A model generated the notes under the pieces. The model had not been told where the DNA came from and ran no database searches. It was given only the letters and a program-made list of their open reading frames with translations. Positions 21,818 through 33,707 of a stretch of 64,000 nt of DNA are shown piece after piece. Within the stretch, counting starts at the first letter, position 1. The number at the start of each line of letters is the position of its first letter. The translations under genes and the position numbers were made by a program. Location of the stretch: contig JAJVDF010000342.1 of the NCBI GenBank assembly GCA_022410635.1, forward strand, positions 154,174 through 218,173, written 5' to 3'. This DNA is from Tretioscincus oriximinensis (Eukaryota > Chordata > Lepidosauria > Squamata > Gymnophthalmidae).

Positions 21818-22319
21818 ACATTTCCATGGAGATTAATGGTGCATTGCTGTGAATTGCCACTCAGCTTCCTAGATATGCCCTTTTTATTCCAACTTTTTAT
21901 TCAACTAAATTGGGTATGGTGGAGGATCATGGTATGGAGAGTAAAATAGAGCAATGCACAAAGAATCCCTCATCCTCACTATGGATTAGTCTAATGTGGA
22001 GGTATTTAGGAGTCTATAAATTAAAAACAAGAGGAACCAGATAATGGTGAAATTGCTTTTTAAAAAAAATATGCTGGTGCACAAAAGTAGCTTTGTTCTT
22101 GCCAGTTAATTGAACGTGAGCTTACAGGAATGGAATGGAGACCTAACCGGGCACCCAGCAGTGATTTTGTCGTGATAGAAGAGGGTGTAGGGGAAGGGGA
22201 TATTGTTGTGTAGACACATCCATAGTGATAGTAAATCCCAACCAGGTTTTCTTGTGATGAGAACAGTTACTCTGAAGTGAAATTGGAATCTTGGGTCCCC
22301 TGTCTGGCTGAAGAAAAAA
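21818..22319. other. Unassigned sequence
   Basis: No gene or repeat recognised; open frames lie in the flank of the following CR1. Confidence 0.45.
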
Positions 22320-23188
22320 ACAAAACAAATAACCCCAACTACTCCGACCATCTGATGGGAACCAAGCTTTCTGTAACTGAGCAAGAAAAGGATCTTGGGG
22401 TGTTGGTGGATAATTCGATGAAGATGTCAACCCAGTGTGCAGCAGGAGCAAAAAAGGCAAATTCCATGTTGGGGATAATTAGGAAAGAAATTGAAAACAA
22501 GTCAGCAAATGTTGTTTTGCCTCTTTATAAATCTGTGGTGAGACCACGTTTAATTGTGGTCACCACATCTCAAGAGGGATATTTTGGAACTAGAGATGGT
22601 GCAGAAAAGGGCAACAAAAATAATCAAGGGTCTGGAGCACCTCCCTTATGATGTCAGGCTGCAACATCTGGGCCTCTTCAGCCTCGAAAGGCGATGTTTG
22701 AGAGGTGATCTGATTGAAATGTACAAAATCATGCATGGGATGGATAGGGGGAATAGAGAAAAATATTTTCTCTATCACACAACACTAGGACCAGAGGGCA
22801 CTCCTTAAAACTGATGTGTAGAGAAGTGAGAACAGAGAAAGAAAAGTATTTTTTCACACAGAGAGTTATCAGCCTGTGGAATTTACTTTCTGAAGAGGTA
22901 GTGGTAGCTGACAGCTTGGATAGTTTCAAGTCAGGACTAGACAGGTTTGTGGACACCAAGGGTATAAATGGGTACTAGGATGGATGTCTGGATGTTGCCT
23001 CCGGGATGGAGCAACAGGCAGGACTCCTGAAATACCATTTGCAGGGAGTCATGAACAAGTGCATATTTTGCTTTCCTCTGTTCAGACTGCCGAGGTGCAT
23101 CTGGTGGGCCTCTGTGTGACACAGAATTCTGGACTAGATGGGCTGTGGCCTGATCCAGTATGGCTCTTGTTATGTTCTTATGTTCTTA
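22320..23188 (+). mobile_element. CR1 LINE fragment, ORF2 C-terminus to 3' end
   Basis: The plus strand encodes the C-terminal part of CR1 ORF2, the endonuclease/reverse transcriptase that copies CR1 RNA into the genome. Visible blocks are TEQEKDLGVLVDNSMKMSTQ and KKANSMLGIIRKEIENKSAN in the frame ending near 22650, and KRDILELEMVQKRATKIIKG, LGLFSLERRCLRGDLIEMYK in the frame 22554-22808. At least one frameshift lies near 22560. The 3' UTR runs through AGGCAGGACTCCTGAAATAC to the terminal TTATGTTCTTATGTTCTTA. It is 5'-truncated, as CR1 copies usually are. Of the CR1 copies here, this is the longest uninterrupted one. Confidence 0.93.
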
Positions 23189-23299
23189 AACAGTTTGGAA
23201 CATAGTAAAAAAAAGAAGCTAGTTTCCGATGGGTCACTCTGGTTTCACTCTCCTTCTCCAAAAACAATCCTTTTTTTCCACCAGTTGGAATGCAGCCCT

Positions 23300-23465
23300 A
23301 GTAAGCATTTTTCTAATTGAAGCGGCATCCCCACATCACAAATTTATTCCATTATAACTGGATAATCTACAGCAAAGCATGGATATTCTGGAATAAATCT
23401 ATCCCCACAGTGCTTTATTGTGGAAAATCCAGTGGAATAATATAGTGGAATATAGTGGAATATAT
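23300..23465. mobile_element. Possible MITE fragment (TTATTCC/GGAATAA pairs)
   Basis: GCGGCATCCCCACATCACAA is followed by ATTTATTCC, GGATATTCTGGAATAAATC, CCCCACAGTGC and TATTGTGG, a pattern like the CCACAC-ended MITEs elsewhere. Termini are not well defined. Confidence 0.4.
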
Positions 23466-23769
23466 ATAGTGGAATAAATTATTAATGTGAGGTGCAGCCT
23501 GAGTTTCAGAAACCAGGAAGGTATAATGATGGAAAAAGGGCTGCACATGCTTCTGGAAGATCAATCCAGTTGTGAAACAGAAGGTGGCACATGTACCTAC
23601 AGTTAAAAGAGCAATGGCAAATGGCAGGGCCTTCTTTGTTGCAGCTCTCAAACTGTCCTACTGAGGGGAATGTAGCCACTTCAATGTATATGTTTAGATA
23701 CAGTCTTGCCTGAGGGGGGAGGGAAGAAGAATGAATCTCGTATTACATTTTGTTATTTTTAGTGCTTTG

Positions 23770-23881
23770 TTTTTCATATCATGTCAGGACCTACCTTGGA
23801 ACCTTCAGGTATAAAGTGAGATATACAGATGATGAGGAGGAGGAGGAGGAGGAGGAGGACGACGACGATGATGATGATGAA
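23770..23881 (+). repeat. L2-like LINE tail with GAG/GAC/GAT microsatellite
   Basis: CTACCTTGGAACCTTCAGGT then ATAAAGTGAGATATACA resembles the 3' end of L2-like LINEs. From 23829 the tail has become a (GAG)n(GAC)n(GAT)n tract. Confidence 0.6.
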
Positions 23882-23984
23882 ATATTTCTTTAACCTTTGA
23901 TTGGTGAAACAGTTCTCCAGTTTCATGCATTATTATTCATTGTGCTAGCAAGTTCATTTTTAATTGTGATTTTGCATGGCTTTA

Positions 23985-24048
23985 TTGCAACCCTCTGTGG
24001 GATCTCTGGGCACAGAGAGGGACAGGAATACAAATAAATTAATTAGTA
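23985..24048 (+). repeat. L2-like LINE 3' tail
   Basis: GGGATCTCTGGGCACAGAGA then GGGACAGGAATACAAATAAA resembles an L2-like terminal hairpin and tail. Only about 60 bp is preserved. Confidence 0.45.
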
Positions 24049-24399
24049 CAATTTTAAAAGAAAAAACTCAAGGGACTAAGGCCCGAGGATGTGTTTGCAT
24101 AGAAGCACAGGCTCTTTACTAACAACACAAAAGTTCCAGCCCACATAGCACAATCTGCTAAATGCAGGTAATAGTGGAGCAGACTAGAAGTAGCTTCTCC
24201 AAAGACAGTCCATATTCAGACAGCTTGCTGTGACCCAGACCTAGCAGCTGGCTTCAAAGCTGGTGAACATTACTTTCATTCCTAACCTTCATTATTGCTA
24301 GGACTATCTGATTTTGAAAAATGGTAACATACACTAACACGTTTGCAACAAGTCCCACCAGTATTATGGTGCAAAACGCAGCTTTTTCATAGGAAGATC
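24049..24399. other. Unassigned sequence
   Basis: No gene or repeat recognised. Confidence 0.45.
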
Positions 24400-24622
24400 A
24401 GAGCACTGATGGATGGATGGATCAGGAAACAATGCTTTTAGTCCAGTATTCTGTCTCACATAGTGATCCACTAGTTGCTTCTGGGCAACCCTAAAGTAGA
24501 GATCAGTGGTAAAATCTTCACCTGCTCTTAACTCCTTGCAAATGATCTTTAGAGGCATCCAATCTGTTGCTCTAATTTGGAGGCAGTATGTAGGCATCCA
24601 TTCTAGAAGTCTTTGACAAACA
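24400..24622 (-). repeat. Old CR1 LINE 3' end fragment
   Basis: It contains AGTCCAGTATTCTGTCTCAC, GATCCACTAGTTGCTTCTGG, CACCTGCTCTTAACTCCTTG and the TGTTGCTC block, all in the order of the CR1 3' UTR reversed. It is more diverged than the copies at 22320 and 36770, and the terminal AAGAACATAAG is lost. Confidence 0.75.
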
Positions 24623-25533
24623 TATGCCACATAGTGTGTCCACAAAAAAGCCAAAGAGCCAGAACCTAGAATTCCATGGAAGAGCCATAGATTGGAACAT
24701 ACTGTATTTCATTCCGAGGCCTAGTGCAGAAGGAGTTGTGTGAAAAACCAGTGACCATAAGATACAAGTTATATTTAGAAAACATAATAGAAATAGATAT
24801 TTCTATAGTGAGAACGAGATAATACTGTGTGTCGAAATGCCCTGCTTAGAGTGAATAGCCGATTAAAAGGGAGAGGAGGACATTCTGCTTAGAAAGGACA
24901 ACAGCTTTGACATCTTGTTGCAGTTCCTCCTAATTCTGTTTGGTATTGATTTTCTTTGAATTCTGCTTTTCCTGCCCTAGTTGAAGCTATTGAACTCCTA
25001 AAATCCATTTAGCATTGGCACAAATGAGCATCTCTTCTGTTCCCTTACAGGATGCAGATGCTCATAGGCTCATTTGCTTGCATTAGGTCCAAATAAATTC
25101 CTGAAACAATCCTGCATGGACGACAACTTTATTTTTGTTCAGTCATTTTCAACTCTAACCCATTTATGAGGAGTATATTCCTACTTATGTATTCCTACTA
25201 CAGACTGTCTGGAAAGCTGATTATTTTGTGAACCTTAATCCTGTAGTTCTGTACATTTAGGACATTTTAACAGTTCTTCTGCAAACCCTCTTTTTCTCTT
25301 AAATACATAGTACTACTATATCAGAGCCATTCCTTCTTGATTATGTATCAAAAAGAAAAATCTATACTAAGGTATTAAAATACAACATATGACAAGAGAG
25401 AAATGGGAGACTTTTTAAAGTTTTGTAATAGATAATCATAAAGGAAGTTGGGAATTAAATGTTATCAGGTTCATGTGCCGAGTTTCAACCCTTGTATTTT
25501 CAAGTTGAGGGAGGAAAAAAGGGGAATAATTAG
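24623..25533. other. Unassigned sequence
   Basis: No gene or repeat recognised. Confidence 0.45.
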
Positions 25534-25722
25534 GTTTATTTATTTATTTATTTATATTTTTATACCACCCTATACCTGAAGGTCTCAGGGCAGTTAACAA
25601 AAAAAAATCACAATTAACACATTAAAAACAGCCACATCTAAAAATAGAGAAGAGACGGCAGTTTTCTCAGCCAAAGATCAGGCCAAAGAGATGCATCTTC
25701 AAGCATTTTCTGAAAGTGCACA
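25534..25722 (-). repeat. L2-like LINE 3' end
   Basis: Reverse orientation: (TTTA)n then TATACCACCCTATACCTGAA and GGTCTCAGGGCAGTTAAC. GCCAAAGATCAGGCCAAAGA, which would be coding-side sequence, follows. Its terminal 55 bases match the tail of the SINE at 12335-12593. Confidence 0.7.
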
Positions 25723-27179
25723 GAGATGGCAATAGGGCTACCATCTATCTCAATTGGTATAATCCCAGATATATGGATGTGTCCCAGAAATTTGGGATTA
25801 AATTCCAGATCCCCAGACTAAATCCTCAATTTCTGGGCTTTTCTTTCAGCGCAGTACCTATGTCTGCACTGGGATGCAAGTAGTTGGGGCATGTTCATTG
25901 TTTGCATGTATTGGTCAGTGGTTCATCCCAGGAGGTGAGATGAGGACAAAGATGTTGCTCACCTCTGCCTGCACTTCTGCTTCTTATCCAGGACAGCTGC
26001 CATCCATCCTGACAGTTGACCAGTCAACACTGTATCCATGCAGTGGGGCATGCAGTGCCAGTCCTGGATGCTATAGCTGTGGTCACCAAAATGGGGTTGT
26101 ATGGCACAGAGGGGGGGATGGAGGAGGTCAAGGACAGAGGGAAGCAGGGAGTGAACAAAGCAGGGAGGACAAAGGTGGAAGTCATTTGTTTTAAAAAATC
26201 CTGGCCCTATTGGGTTTGAGAAATGAGGCTTGGCCATAGAGGATACATGATTTGGGAAGAGAAGGATGTGTGATTTGGGTGGGGGCAAAACTCCTGAGAT
26301 TCCTGAGTTACCTCATTTCAAATGTAGTAATTCTATTAGATTAATTTGGCTATAAAAGAACAAAATGTGGCAAAACATCTATATTGTAAAATGTATTCAC
26401 AATAAACAAACAAACAAACATTTTAGGCAGGGGATAACTCCCACAATATTTGTCAATGTAATATTTTTGCTTTTTCTGCAGTGAGGTAGGGAGACTGTGC
26501 CTTAATGCTTATTTTGAGGCAAATGTACTTCTGTTTTCACACTTGGTGGATCTATAGGACAATTATCTTCAATATGATCAACCTTTTGATGCTTCCTGAG
26601 ATCAAGCATTTTTTAAAGCTTAACATCTTGTTAAATCTATCAATGTTAGTTAACTTCCTCAGTCCTTTCAAGTTTCAGTGTACTTGCAGCTAAATTATAA
26701 TCTTTGCTTTCAAAAGGTTAGTGGGTGCTGTTCAGTGTTAGTTCACTTTTAGCTATCAGGAAAAACAATATGTGCCTATCTCTTACACTGACTTGCTATT
26801 AATTCTGTACCACATTCTAACAATGCAGTAGAATTAATTAGTTTTTACACTATCTGGATGAAAGTTAGCCCACGTGATCACATACCAGGACATTTCTGTA
26901 ATCATAAAACTAGAAGTGAGAGATGAACGGGAAATTGCAGTAGATAACGTTTAAATTGTACAGCCTGAGACAAAAATAATAAATCCAGTTAAAGGGTTGA
27001 GAAGAGCAAAATTGGTCCTCTACTGATTCTGAAGTCAGGAATTTTCATTCCTTGGCTTGAGAACTGACTCTGAAGCTTTCATGAACTTCAGGATCTGTGT
27101 AAGGATTAATCCACAACTCACAGGGATCAACTCTTGCTTGATCCAGATCCAATGACCCAGATTTACACAGATTCTGTAA
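25723..27179. other. Unassigned sequence
   Basis: No convincing gene. Overlapping frames at 25874-26288 on both strands, the longest 109 codons, lack domains. An (AAAC)n tract lies near 26401-26420. Confidence 0.45.
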
Positions 27180-27348
27180 GGCACCGTCCCTACTGAGCCT
27201 TCTTCTTGGATATATCTCAGAATAGGAATGTGCCATCTACATGCTAGTGTAGGCCGAATGGGGCCTGCCACAGCCTATACTGGCATGTGGATGACCAAGC
27301 TCTGTACCAAGATATAACCCAGAATAAGGCTCAATGGGGACAGGGCCT
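27180..27348. mobile_element. MITE, GTCCC..ACTGAGCCTTATTCTGGG family
   Basis: The left end has GCACCGTCCCTACTGAGCCT and the reversed right end GGCCCTGTCCCCATTGAGCC then TTATTCTGGG. Inside are GGATATATCTCAGAATAGGA and its approximate mirror. It is of the same type as 42271-42385 and 47957-48432. No coding capacity. Confidence 0.75.
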
Positions 27349-27892
27349 AAGTGTAGAAAGTCCCTAGTACCTCGTAAATTAAACTAATCATTCCTTCCTT
27401 TCTGGCTCAAGAATAAGACCAGAAATTGAAAGGCTTTCATCCAGGATAATTTCCCCCTTTTCCCTGTGTAGTCTTCATCTTCACTTCATCCTCCCCACAA
27501 CCCCCCAATTCTATCTGGAATTAAGACAATCTAGGACTGAATCATGAGGCTCATAATAACGATCCTTCTGATGCCTGCTTCTATGGCTTTCTCAACATGC
27601 TGGGGTAATCTTACCCTTGAACTGATCATAACTGAGATATGTAAGATGTCACTCTTTCTTAAAGAAATCTCATGTCACATTAGTTTTAAACATTATACTT
27701 TATGAAGGCTAGAAGCTGATGCAGAAAGTGGTAGCACAGCACAAACATTGCCATCTAGTTTCCTTGCTATCGTGACACCTGTGAATGTCATGCTTGAACA
27801 GAACAATATAATTATGGACACAGTCAATTGTCCTCTGCAGTCATAGAAGACTTCACAGAAAGATTGAGCTAGTTTCATCCAAACGAGAATCA
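27349..27892. other. Unassigned sequence
   Basis: No gene or repeat recognised. Confidence 0.45.
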
Positions 27893-28072
27893 TAAGAACA
27901 TAAGAGGAGCCCTACTGAATTGGCTCTAGAGCCCATCTAGTCCAGCATTTTATATCACATAGTGGTCCACCAATTGCACCTGGGCACTCTCAAGCAGAAG
28001 AAGCAAAACCTTCACTTGTTGTAGATTCTCTTCAGGAATACCTCCTGTTGCTCCATTCCAGAAGCAATATCA
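27893..28072 (-). repeat. CR1 LINE 3' end fragment
   Basis: It begins AAGAACATAAGAGGAGCCCT and includes CCCATCTAGTCCAGCATTTT, ATAGTGGTCCACCAATTGCA and CCTGTTGCTCCATTCCAGAA. It is a CR1 end in reverse orientation, truncated after about 180 bp. Confidence 0.85.
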
Positions 28073-28481
28073 ATATCATTTGTTTCATCATCATTCAATT
28101 TCAGAGAATTGTCTCTGGGATACATTTCCACCCACTGCTTAGAGAGACAACTACCTACCTTTTACACTCTCCCAGGAAGAAGCACTCTTCCTCCTAACCC
28201 GGGAGCAGAAAGTACAAAGGCTATATTCAGCCTTTCTGCCCTCCTCAGACTGTGGTTGGCTGAAAATATGTCTATTACAGGTAAAACACAGAAAGGTTAG
28301 ATTATAACATTTGCATTTTCTGCAGAAACCTTTCCACTGCACAGGAATGACTGTAGATTACTTAAACATAATCTCCAAAAGTGCTTTTGGAAAGCTTGAA
28401 AAATAGTGAAACAACTATCAATGCAAATGCTCTACTCCTGCTAACTGCTTAGACTGCTCCCCAGAAAAGAGTCCAAAGGCT
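28073..28481. other. Unassigned sequence
   Basis: No gene or repeat recognised; paired 63-codon frames on opposite strands are featureless. Confidence 0.45.
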
Positions 28482-28896
28482 CTTAGGCTGCTTCCTCAGT
28501 GCAAGGTTTGCATCTATATGTCTTTTAAAATGGGTTCATCATCCATCCCCACGTACCTTAAAGCTTCCACACTGGTTTGACACATTGCATAGCAACCTCG
28601 TCACATGACGAGCCCCGTAAGGCACTGCTGTGCTTGCCTTACTACAATTCCCAGCATTCTCTGCATCCATTCCTACAATTCTCAAGCATTCTCTGCGAAC
28701 TTTTATATGTCACCCAGAAGTCTTGCGGGCTTTGCAAAGTTAACATTGCTGAACATCCCCACAAAGCTTTCTTTTGGATTTAACAAACTGCCCGCAGCGC
28801 ACACAAAGTGTGTGGCTAGAAATTCTGTAACGGGCCTTTTTAGTTGAAGGTGATATTTCTACCAATTTGGTAGAAATTGTGCATGAGGATGTGGCC
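28482..28896. mobile_element. MITE carrying ACTACAATTCCCAGCATTC (family A, copy 1)
   Basis: About 415 bp between AGGCTGCTTCCTCAGTGCA and the inverted ATGAGGATGTGGCC. It contains the core shared with 30700-31090 and 39895-40205: GCATAGCAACCTCGTCACAT, GACGAGCCCCGTAAGGCACT, GCTGTGCTTGCCTTACTACA, ATTCCCAGCATTCTCTG. The motif at 28641-28659 matches the ZNF143/THAP11 type of promoter element. No coding capacity; the 68- and 80-codon frames inside are incidental. Confidence 0.7.
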
Positions 28897-30699
28897 ATAT
28901 TTTCAAACAGGAACTGTCATCATTGCAGTGATGCAATTGCTAGGTGCCAACAAAGAGAATATGTTAGTTTTTTCCCTAATATATAGCCATCGATCACGGT
29001 GTGACCTAGAAGTATTGATCAAACAGCTTTTACGCCATCCTGACAATTTATGGGCAATTCCATGTTTAAATGCAAAGAGGTAGATGCATTATACTGTGAA
29101 AGTTGGTTGAGTGTACAACAGTCAGGCAATAGATGAGAAAATCCCACTTCCTCTTTCTCTCCTGTACTAACTAAACTGCAGACATTTGATAGCAGGCTGA
29201 GACTACAGCATGTGGTAAAAGGTTAAAACCCTTGCTCTCTACCCTAGGACCCAAAAGACACTTGTGCTCAAGGAAGAAACAATGTTAACGTACTGAGGTC
29301 ACTTGTAGTTTAGTCCTCACTGTAGCCAGAGATTGAATAAATGCAGACAAATTGATTCCATTGATATTAAAGCTTTGATAGTCTACAGCCCCTGTGGCCT
29401 TGGAGTGTGAATTGAACATAATGTCAGGCTCTATTATAAAATTCAGTTTTCTATTATTACTCTTGTTCCTGGCCTTGTTTGAACCTAAAATTTAAGTTTG
29501 CAACAGCAGATAGAAGCACTTTCTACAAATTATCCTGGTACAAAGACTGTGAACCATTTTATTTATCTAGCACGGGGGGAGTAGCTGTCATTTAAGACTT
29601 CATAGCCTCAAGGGTGGCTACTTTAACATTCAAAATGCTGCATGCAGCTGAAGGAAGACGATCTCTTGAAGGAAATAAGCCTTTCTCAGTAAAATTTGCT
29701 TTAGCTCTAGGCACACAATTGCCTTGAGAGATAAATAACATTCAGCTTTGAGGCATAATGAAAGACATCTTTTGAAAAACAACTTGTAAGGACCTGTTAC
29801 AAAAAGTGAGTGGACAATAGTAACACATAATTTTTTTAGAATCTTCTCCTCCCTACATTTCTTGTTCCACTATTGAGGTCATAAATAATCATAAAAAATC
29901 TTTTTCCACCCAGTTCCTTTGGTCCTAAAACTGAAGTTATTTGAGCAGCCTATTTGAAAATTGCTTTGTGCATGTTGGTTTATGTCTTATAATTCTCATG
30001 TTCTTTTGCTTCTCGATATTTTTTGACACTCCCTCCCCCCCCCCCTCTTTTAAGGCCTTTTAACACTTATTTTACTGATCTGGTCCAACAAAGTCAGTTA
30101 AGTTTGTAAATAGTTACAACAAAACTTGACCATATTTGATCAGTTGTTTCATGACAACCATCTTGTTCACCCTAATGACAGCATGATCTTTGAAGAAGAC
30201 ACCTTCCATGTCCTTTAGTGGCTAAAAACTAGCATTCCTAAATATGGAGCCCCAGAAAGTCTCCTTGCTAAACCGGCCCAAAGGAAGTGTGGAAACCTTT
30301 ACATCCCGCTTAGGCTGCTGTATTCATGAAGAAGGTAATGGTAGATCTTTATGAAATGTTATACTGCTGTTTTGGAGGAGACAGACACTTTTTGCCACCT
30401 AGAATGGGCTAGCGGAAAATGTGGCCTTCCTTAAAGCAGTTCAACAGGTAAGAGGCACTCAAACTGCTTGAAGAGTAAATTCAGAACTCATTGCTAAGCA
30501 TCTTTATATATCATCCAGAATGCAGAAGTCTCTGGCCACATTCCTATTGTACTGTCCTTTAGATGTATTGGGAATAACGACATTTAGAGATCTTCATGTA
30601 CACAAATACAATGGTTTATTGCACACTAATAAGGAACACCGTTAGTTAACAAAATTCAGGTGTCTCTGACAAACAGTATTTTTTAAAGCAGCATACATG
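28897..30699. other. Unassigned sequence
   Basis: No gene or repeat recognised over about 1.8 kb. There is a 12-base C run near 30035-30048. Confidence 0.45.
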
Positions 30700-31090
30700 A
30701 CACCCATGACACGATTCGCCTCGCTATTTATTTAAAAACCATATTACCTTAAGCTTTCACATTGCTCAAAACATTCCTTAGCAACGTCATTGCATGGTGA
30801 GCCCCATAAACATTGCTGTGTTTGCCTAACTACAATCCACAGCCTCCTCTGTGAGTTTGCCTAAAATGCCCAATCATTCTCTCTAACCAAGAGCCAATGA
30901 ACTTTTAATCTTGTTCCGAAGTCTCATGAGATTTGCTGAATTTGCATTACTGATTGTGTCCCCTGAAGCTGTCATTCATATTTTACAATATACCCACTGC
31001 TGAATTGAACAAACCCTGGTGGCTATTTATTCCATGACAACAGACCTTTTCAGTGAGTGGATCATTGTATAGTGCGATTTAAAGTGCTAT
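30700..31090. mobile_element. MITE family A, copy 2
   Basis: Shared core with copy 1: CCTTAGCAACGTCATTGCAT, GGTGAGCCCCATAAACATTG, TTTGCCTAACTACAATCCAC, GAAGTCTCATGAGATTTGC, ACAGACCTTTTCAGTGAGTG. It is more diverged than copy 1, and the ends are not clear. Confidence 0.65.
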
Positions 31091-32574
31091 TTTTAAAACC
31101 CAGTTTTCAGTTGTGAAATGTGCTGTTGCAGCAATGCAATGGTAAATCTGTCAGTTGATGTACTGCTGCAAGGTAATGTACATCCACATTCTTCACACTT
31201 TTTGTACACTAGGATGGCATAGTTGCTGCCTGGTTTACATTCATGCCATCCTAGAGTAAGGAAAGAGTGAAGAAGAAGCATATAGTTTTTTTTTTAAATG
31301 GAGGAAAACGTTTTTTATAGTACTTTCCAATGCACCGAGATATACTATGCACTATCATGTTGGCTGGTGCAGCACGCATATGCAGTCACTGAAAGTGTGA
31401 CCACACATGTGCTAGTGGTAGCAGTGTTGCACAAAATGAGATTTGCATTGGCATAATCCCCAAATTAGCAGCATGAAATGCTGGAGAAAAGTAAGGGTGT
31501 ATTCCTCATACATCTGTCCCAGTCTTGTGGACAACAAAACAATCACCACATAATAATTTGATTATGTGATTATCATTTGCAGTGCAAGGAAGGTATTCAT
31601 GTGGATGGACCTTTAATATTACATATTAAAATTGCCTGGGTGAAGTTGTAGAGTCCCACCTTGTCTTAGAACTGAAGGCAGGAGTATGAGAAGGGCCTAA
31701 GGAATATTTGAGATTTTAAAATTGCTAATTATGAACACAGTCTGCGGGCTCCTTTTCCTCAGGAAGCAAAATATGCTGTATGACAATATTTCAATAGTAT
31801 GGTATTTCTGCTTTGCTTTCAGATTACTAGTTGAATATAGCAAGTAAAAGGTGCTGTATTTGTGGTTTTGAACTATGAAAAGTTGTAGGCTGTACCTGTA
31901 TATGCCACACAATACTAGCATGGCTATGACACTTTCAAACTGTGTAGTATCTGAATTTGTGCAGTTTCCTTGTCCTTCTCTGCTGCAGTTTCCTTCAAGG
32001 CCTTCTCTGATTTCAGTCTCATGTGCCAGGGAACAATGGATGAAAATTAATTTAAAAAAATGGAAGAAGACAAAAAGAGAAAGAGTTTTTCAATAAGTTT
32101 AAGAAGAAATTACACTCCTTTCATTAGCCTGTGTTATGTTTGATGGTGCTAATTCTATTGATGTGTCTATACTACTTTTCAATGTTCCCCCCTGCTTGCA
32201 TATGCTTTATCCTTTGTTTAAAGGCTTTACATACGCCTACTGTCTTTGCCTACATCGGAAAGCTCTTTGCTCAAGGACAAGGAAGCTGCTTAATCAATAG
32301 ATGAAAATTACAAGTGTAATTCTCAGAGTTCTAACTCAATATAAAGAAGAAATTCAGCTCACGTGAAATAATCAATGAATCACATTTTATTTTCACAAAC
32401 TTTCGTTGGGGCCTGATTCATCAGTGAGAGTTCCTGTAGTTTTAAAGACGTGATATATTTTCCAGAAACAATAAACTCTTCAAATGACTTGATTTTTGCT
32501 CTGGTATTCTATATTTTTCAGGTTTTTTTAACAGCAGACATCCTTATTATATTCTGAAAAATAATTTGGACTAT
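31091..32574. other. Unassigned sequence
   Basis: No gene or repeat recognised. Confidence 0.45.
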
Positions 32575-33175
32575 GGGTGCGTTCACACAACAAGCTAAAA
32601 ACTGGAATAAAATTATATTCCGGAATAAACAATGGCATGTCTTGTTCACACGTATACTTGAATTCTCGTGACACACAGCCGGCTCTGCTGCATTGCTTCA
32701 GCTGTGCCCTCCTTCAAGCCAGCACAACACAGCCAGTCGGAGGGCTGGCTGGAAGGAGGACACAGACAAAGCCGACTGTGTGTCAAGAGAAGCCTTTTCC
32801 TGTCCAGCCATCCCTCTGTCTGCTTTTGGAGGGTTCCTGCCAGGAGATCGGGTCTGAGAAAGGAAGGGGAACATGGACAGACGGGTCAATCTTCCCACCT
32901 CCTCCTCAGCAGCCCCCCAAAGCAGGAAACCTCCAAAAGCACACGGAGAGCTAGCCCCATCAATACGGAGACTAGGCTGGACAGGAAAAAGCAAACAGCT
33001 GCGTTCTGCCAATCTCCCCACCTCCTCCTCAGCAGCCCTCCAAAGTGGGAACCCTCAAAAGCAGACGGAGGTCTGCTGGCCCCATCCATATGGAGCCTAG
33101 TCAGAACGTTGCCGTCTGCTTTTTCCTGTCCAGCCTAGGCTCCGTGTGGATGGGGCCAGCCAGCCCTCTGGACTC
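32575..33175. mobile_element. Non-autonomous DNA transposon, GGGTGCGTTCACAC family, right end lost
   Basis: It starts GGGTGCGTTCACACAACAAG and shares about 430 bp with 51522-52154. The stretch 32780-33001 is nearly identical between the two. After 33001 the CTCCACC/AGGCTGGACAGG segment is repeated and partly inverted (TTTTTCCTGTCCAGCCTAGG at 33119-33138). The copy ends in L2-like sequence without the right terminal repeat. Frames of up to 156 codons on both strands are by-products of its GC-rich body. Confidence 0.75.
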
Positions 33176-33184
33176 TCTGGAATC

Positions 33185-33455
33185 AGCTCCCTCCTGAGAT
33201 TTGTACCACCCCTACACTTCTTGCCTTTCGGAAATCCCTTAAAACCTATCTTTGCTGGCAAGTTTGGAATTAAATGATCAGGATGCTGAATTTGGAAGTA
33301 TCTGTGTATGGGATGGATGACATTTGGGTTATTTTAGTATTAAGGGTTTTTTAACTTGGATTCAGGATATTTTGCTATTGTTTCATATATGTTGTAAGCC
33401 GCTCTAGGTCTCCGGAGAGGGGCGGCATGTAAGTCCAAATAATTAATTAATTAAG
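33185..33455 (+). repeat. L2-like LINE 3' end
   Basis: TTTCGGAAATCCCTTAAAAC then CTATCTTTGCTGGCA reads as the usual end of an L2-type reading frame (FRKSLKTYLCWQV). It is followed about 110 bases later by GTAAGCCGCTCTAGGTCTCC, GGAGAGGGGCGGCATGTAAG and an (AATT/AAG)n tail. Confidence 0.75.
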
Positions 33456-33707
33456 AAGAATAAGAAGAATAAGAATAATAGAAACTGGGAAAATAGATTG
33501 GATTTTCTTATTTACGACCTTTTTTTTTGTAAAGTGTGACACATTCAAGGATGACTATAACAAAGAATCATTGGATGAATAACGAGTGGTTAGGAAAGTA
33601 GAGGTTCACAGGCTTAATCTCAGAATCTTCTACTACTGTTTTTTCCACTTCCTTAATTAATAATGTCAGTGGCAATGATAAACACCTTTGCCTCCCCATA
33701 TGATCAC
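33456..33707. other. Unassigned sequence
   Basis: Short stretch between L2-like and CR1 repeats; nothing recognised. Confidence 0.4.

Noticed and set aside
22106..22460. Minus-strand frames of 92 and 105 codons
   Set aside because: Shadows of the plus-strand CR1 and its flank; no domain.
25874..26288. Overlapping frames of about 106-109 codons on opposite strands
   Set aside because: Mutual shadows with no recognisable motif; the region has no splice or promoter support.
32577..33138. Frames of 107 to 156 codons on both strands
   Set aside because: They lie in a GC-rich non-autonomous transposon present in a second copy at 51.5-52.1 kb, where the frames are not conserved.
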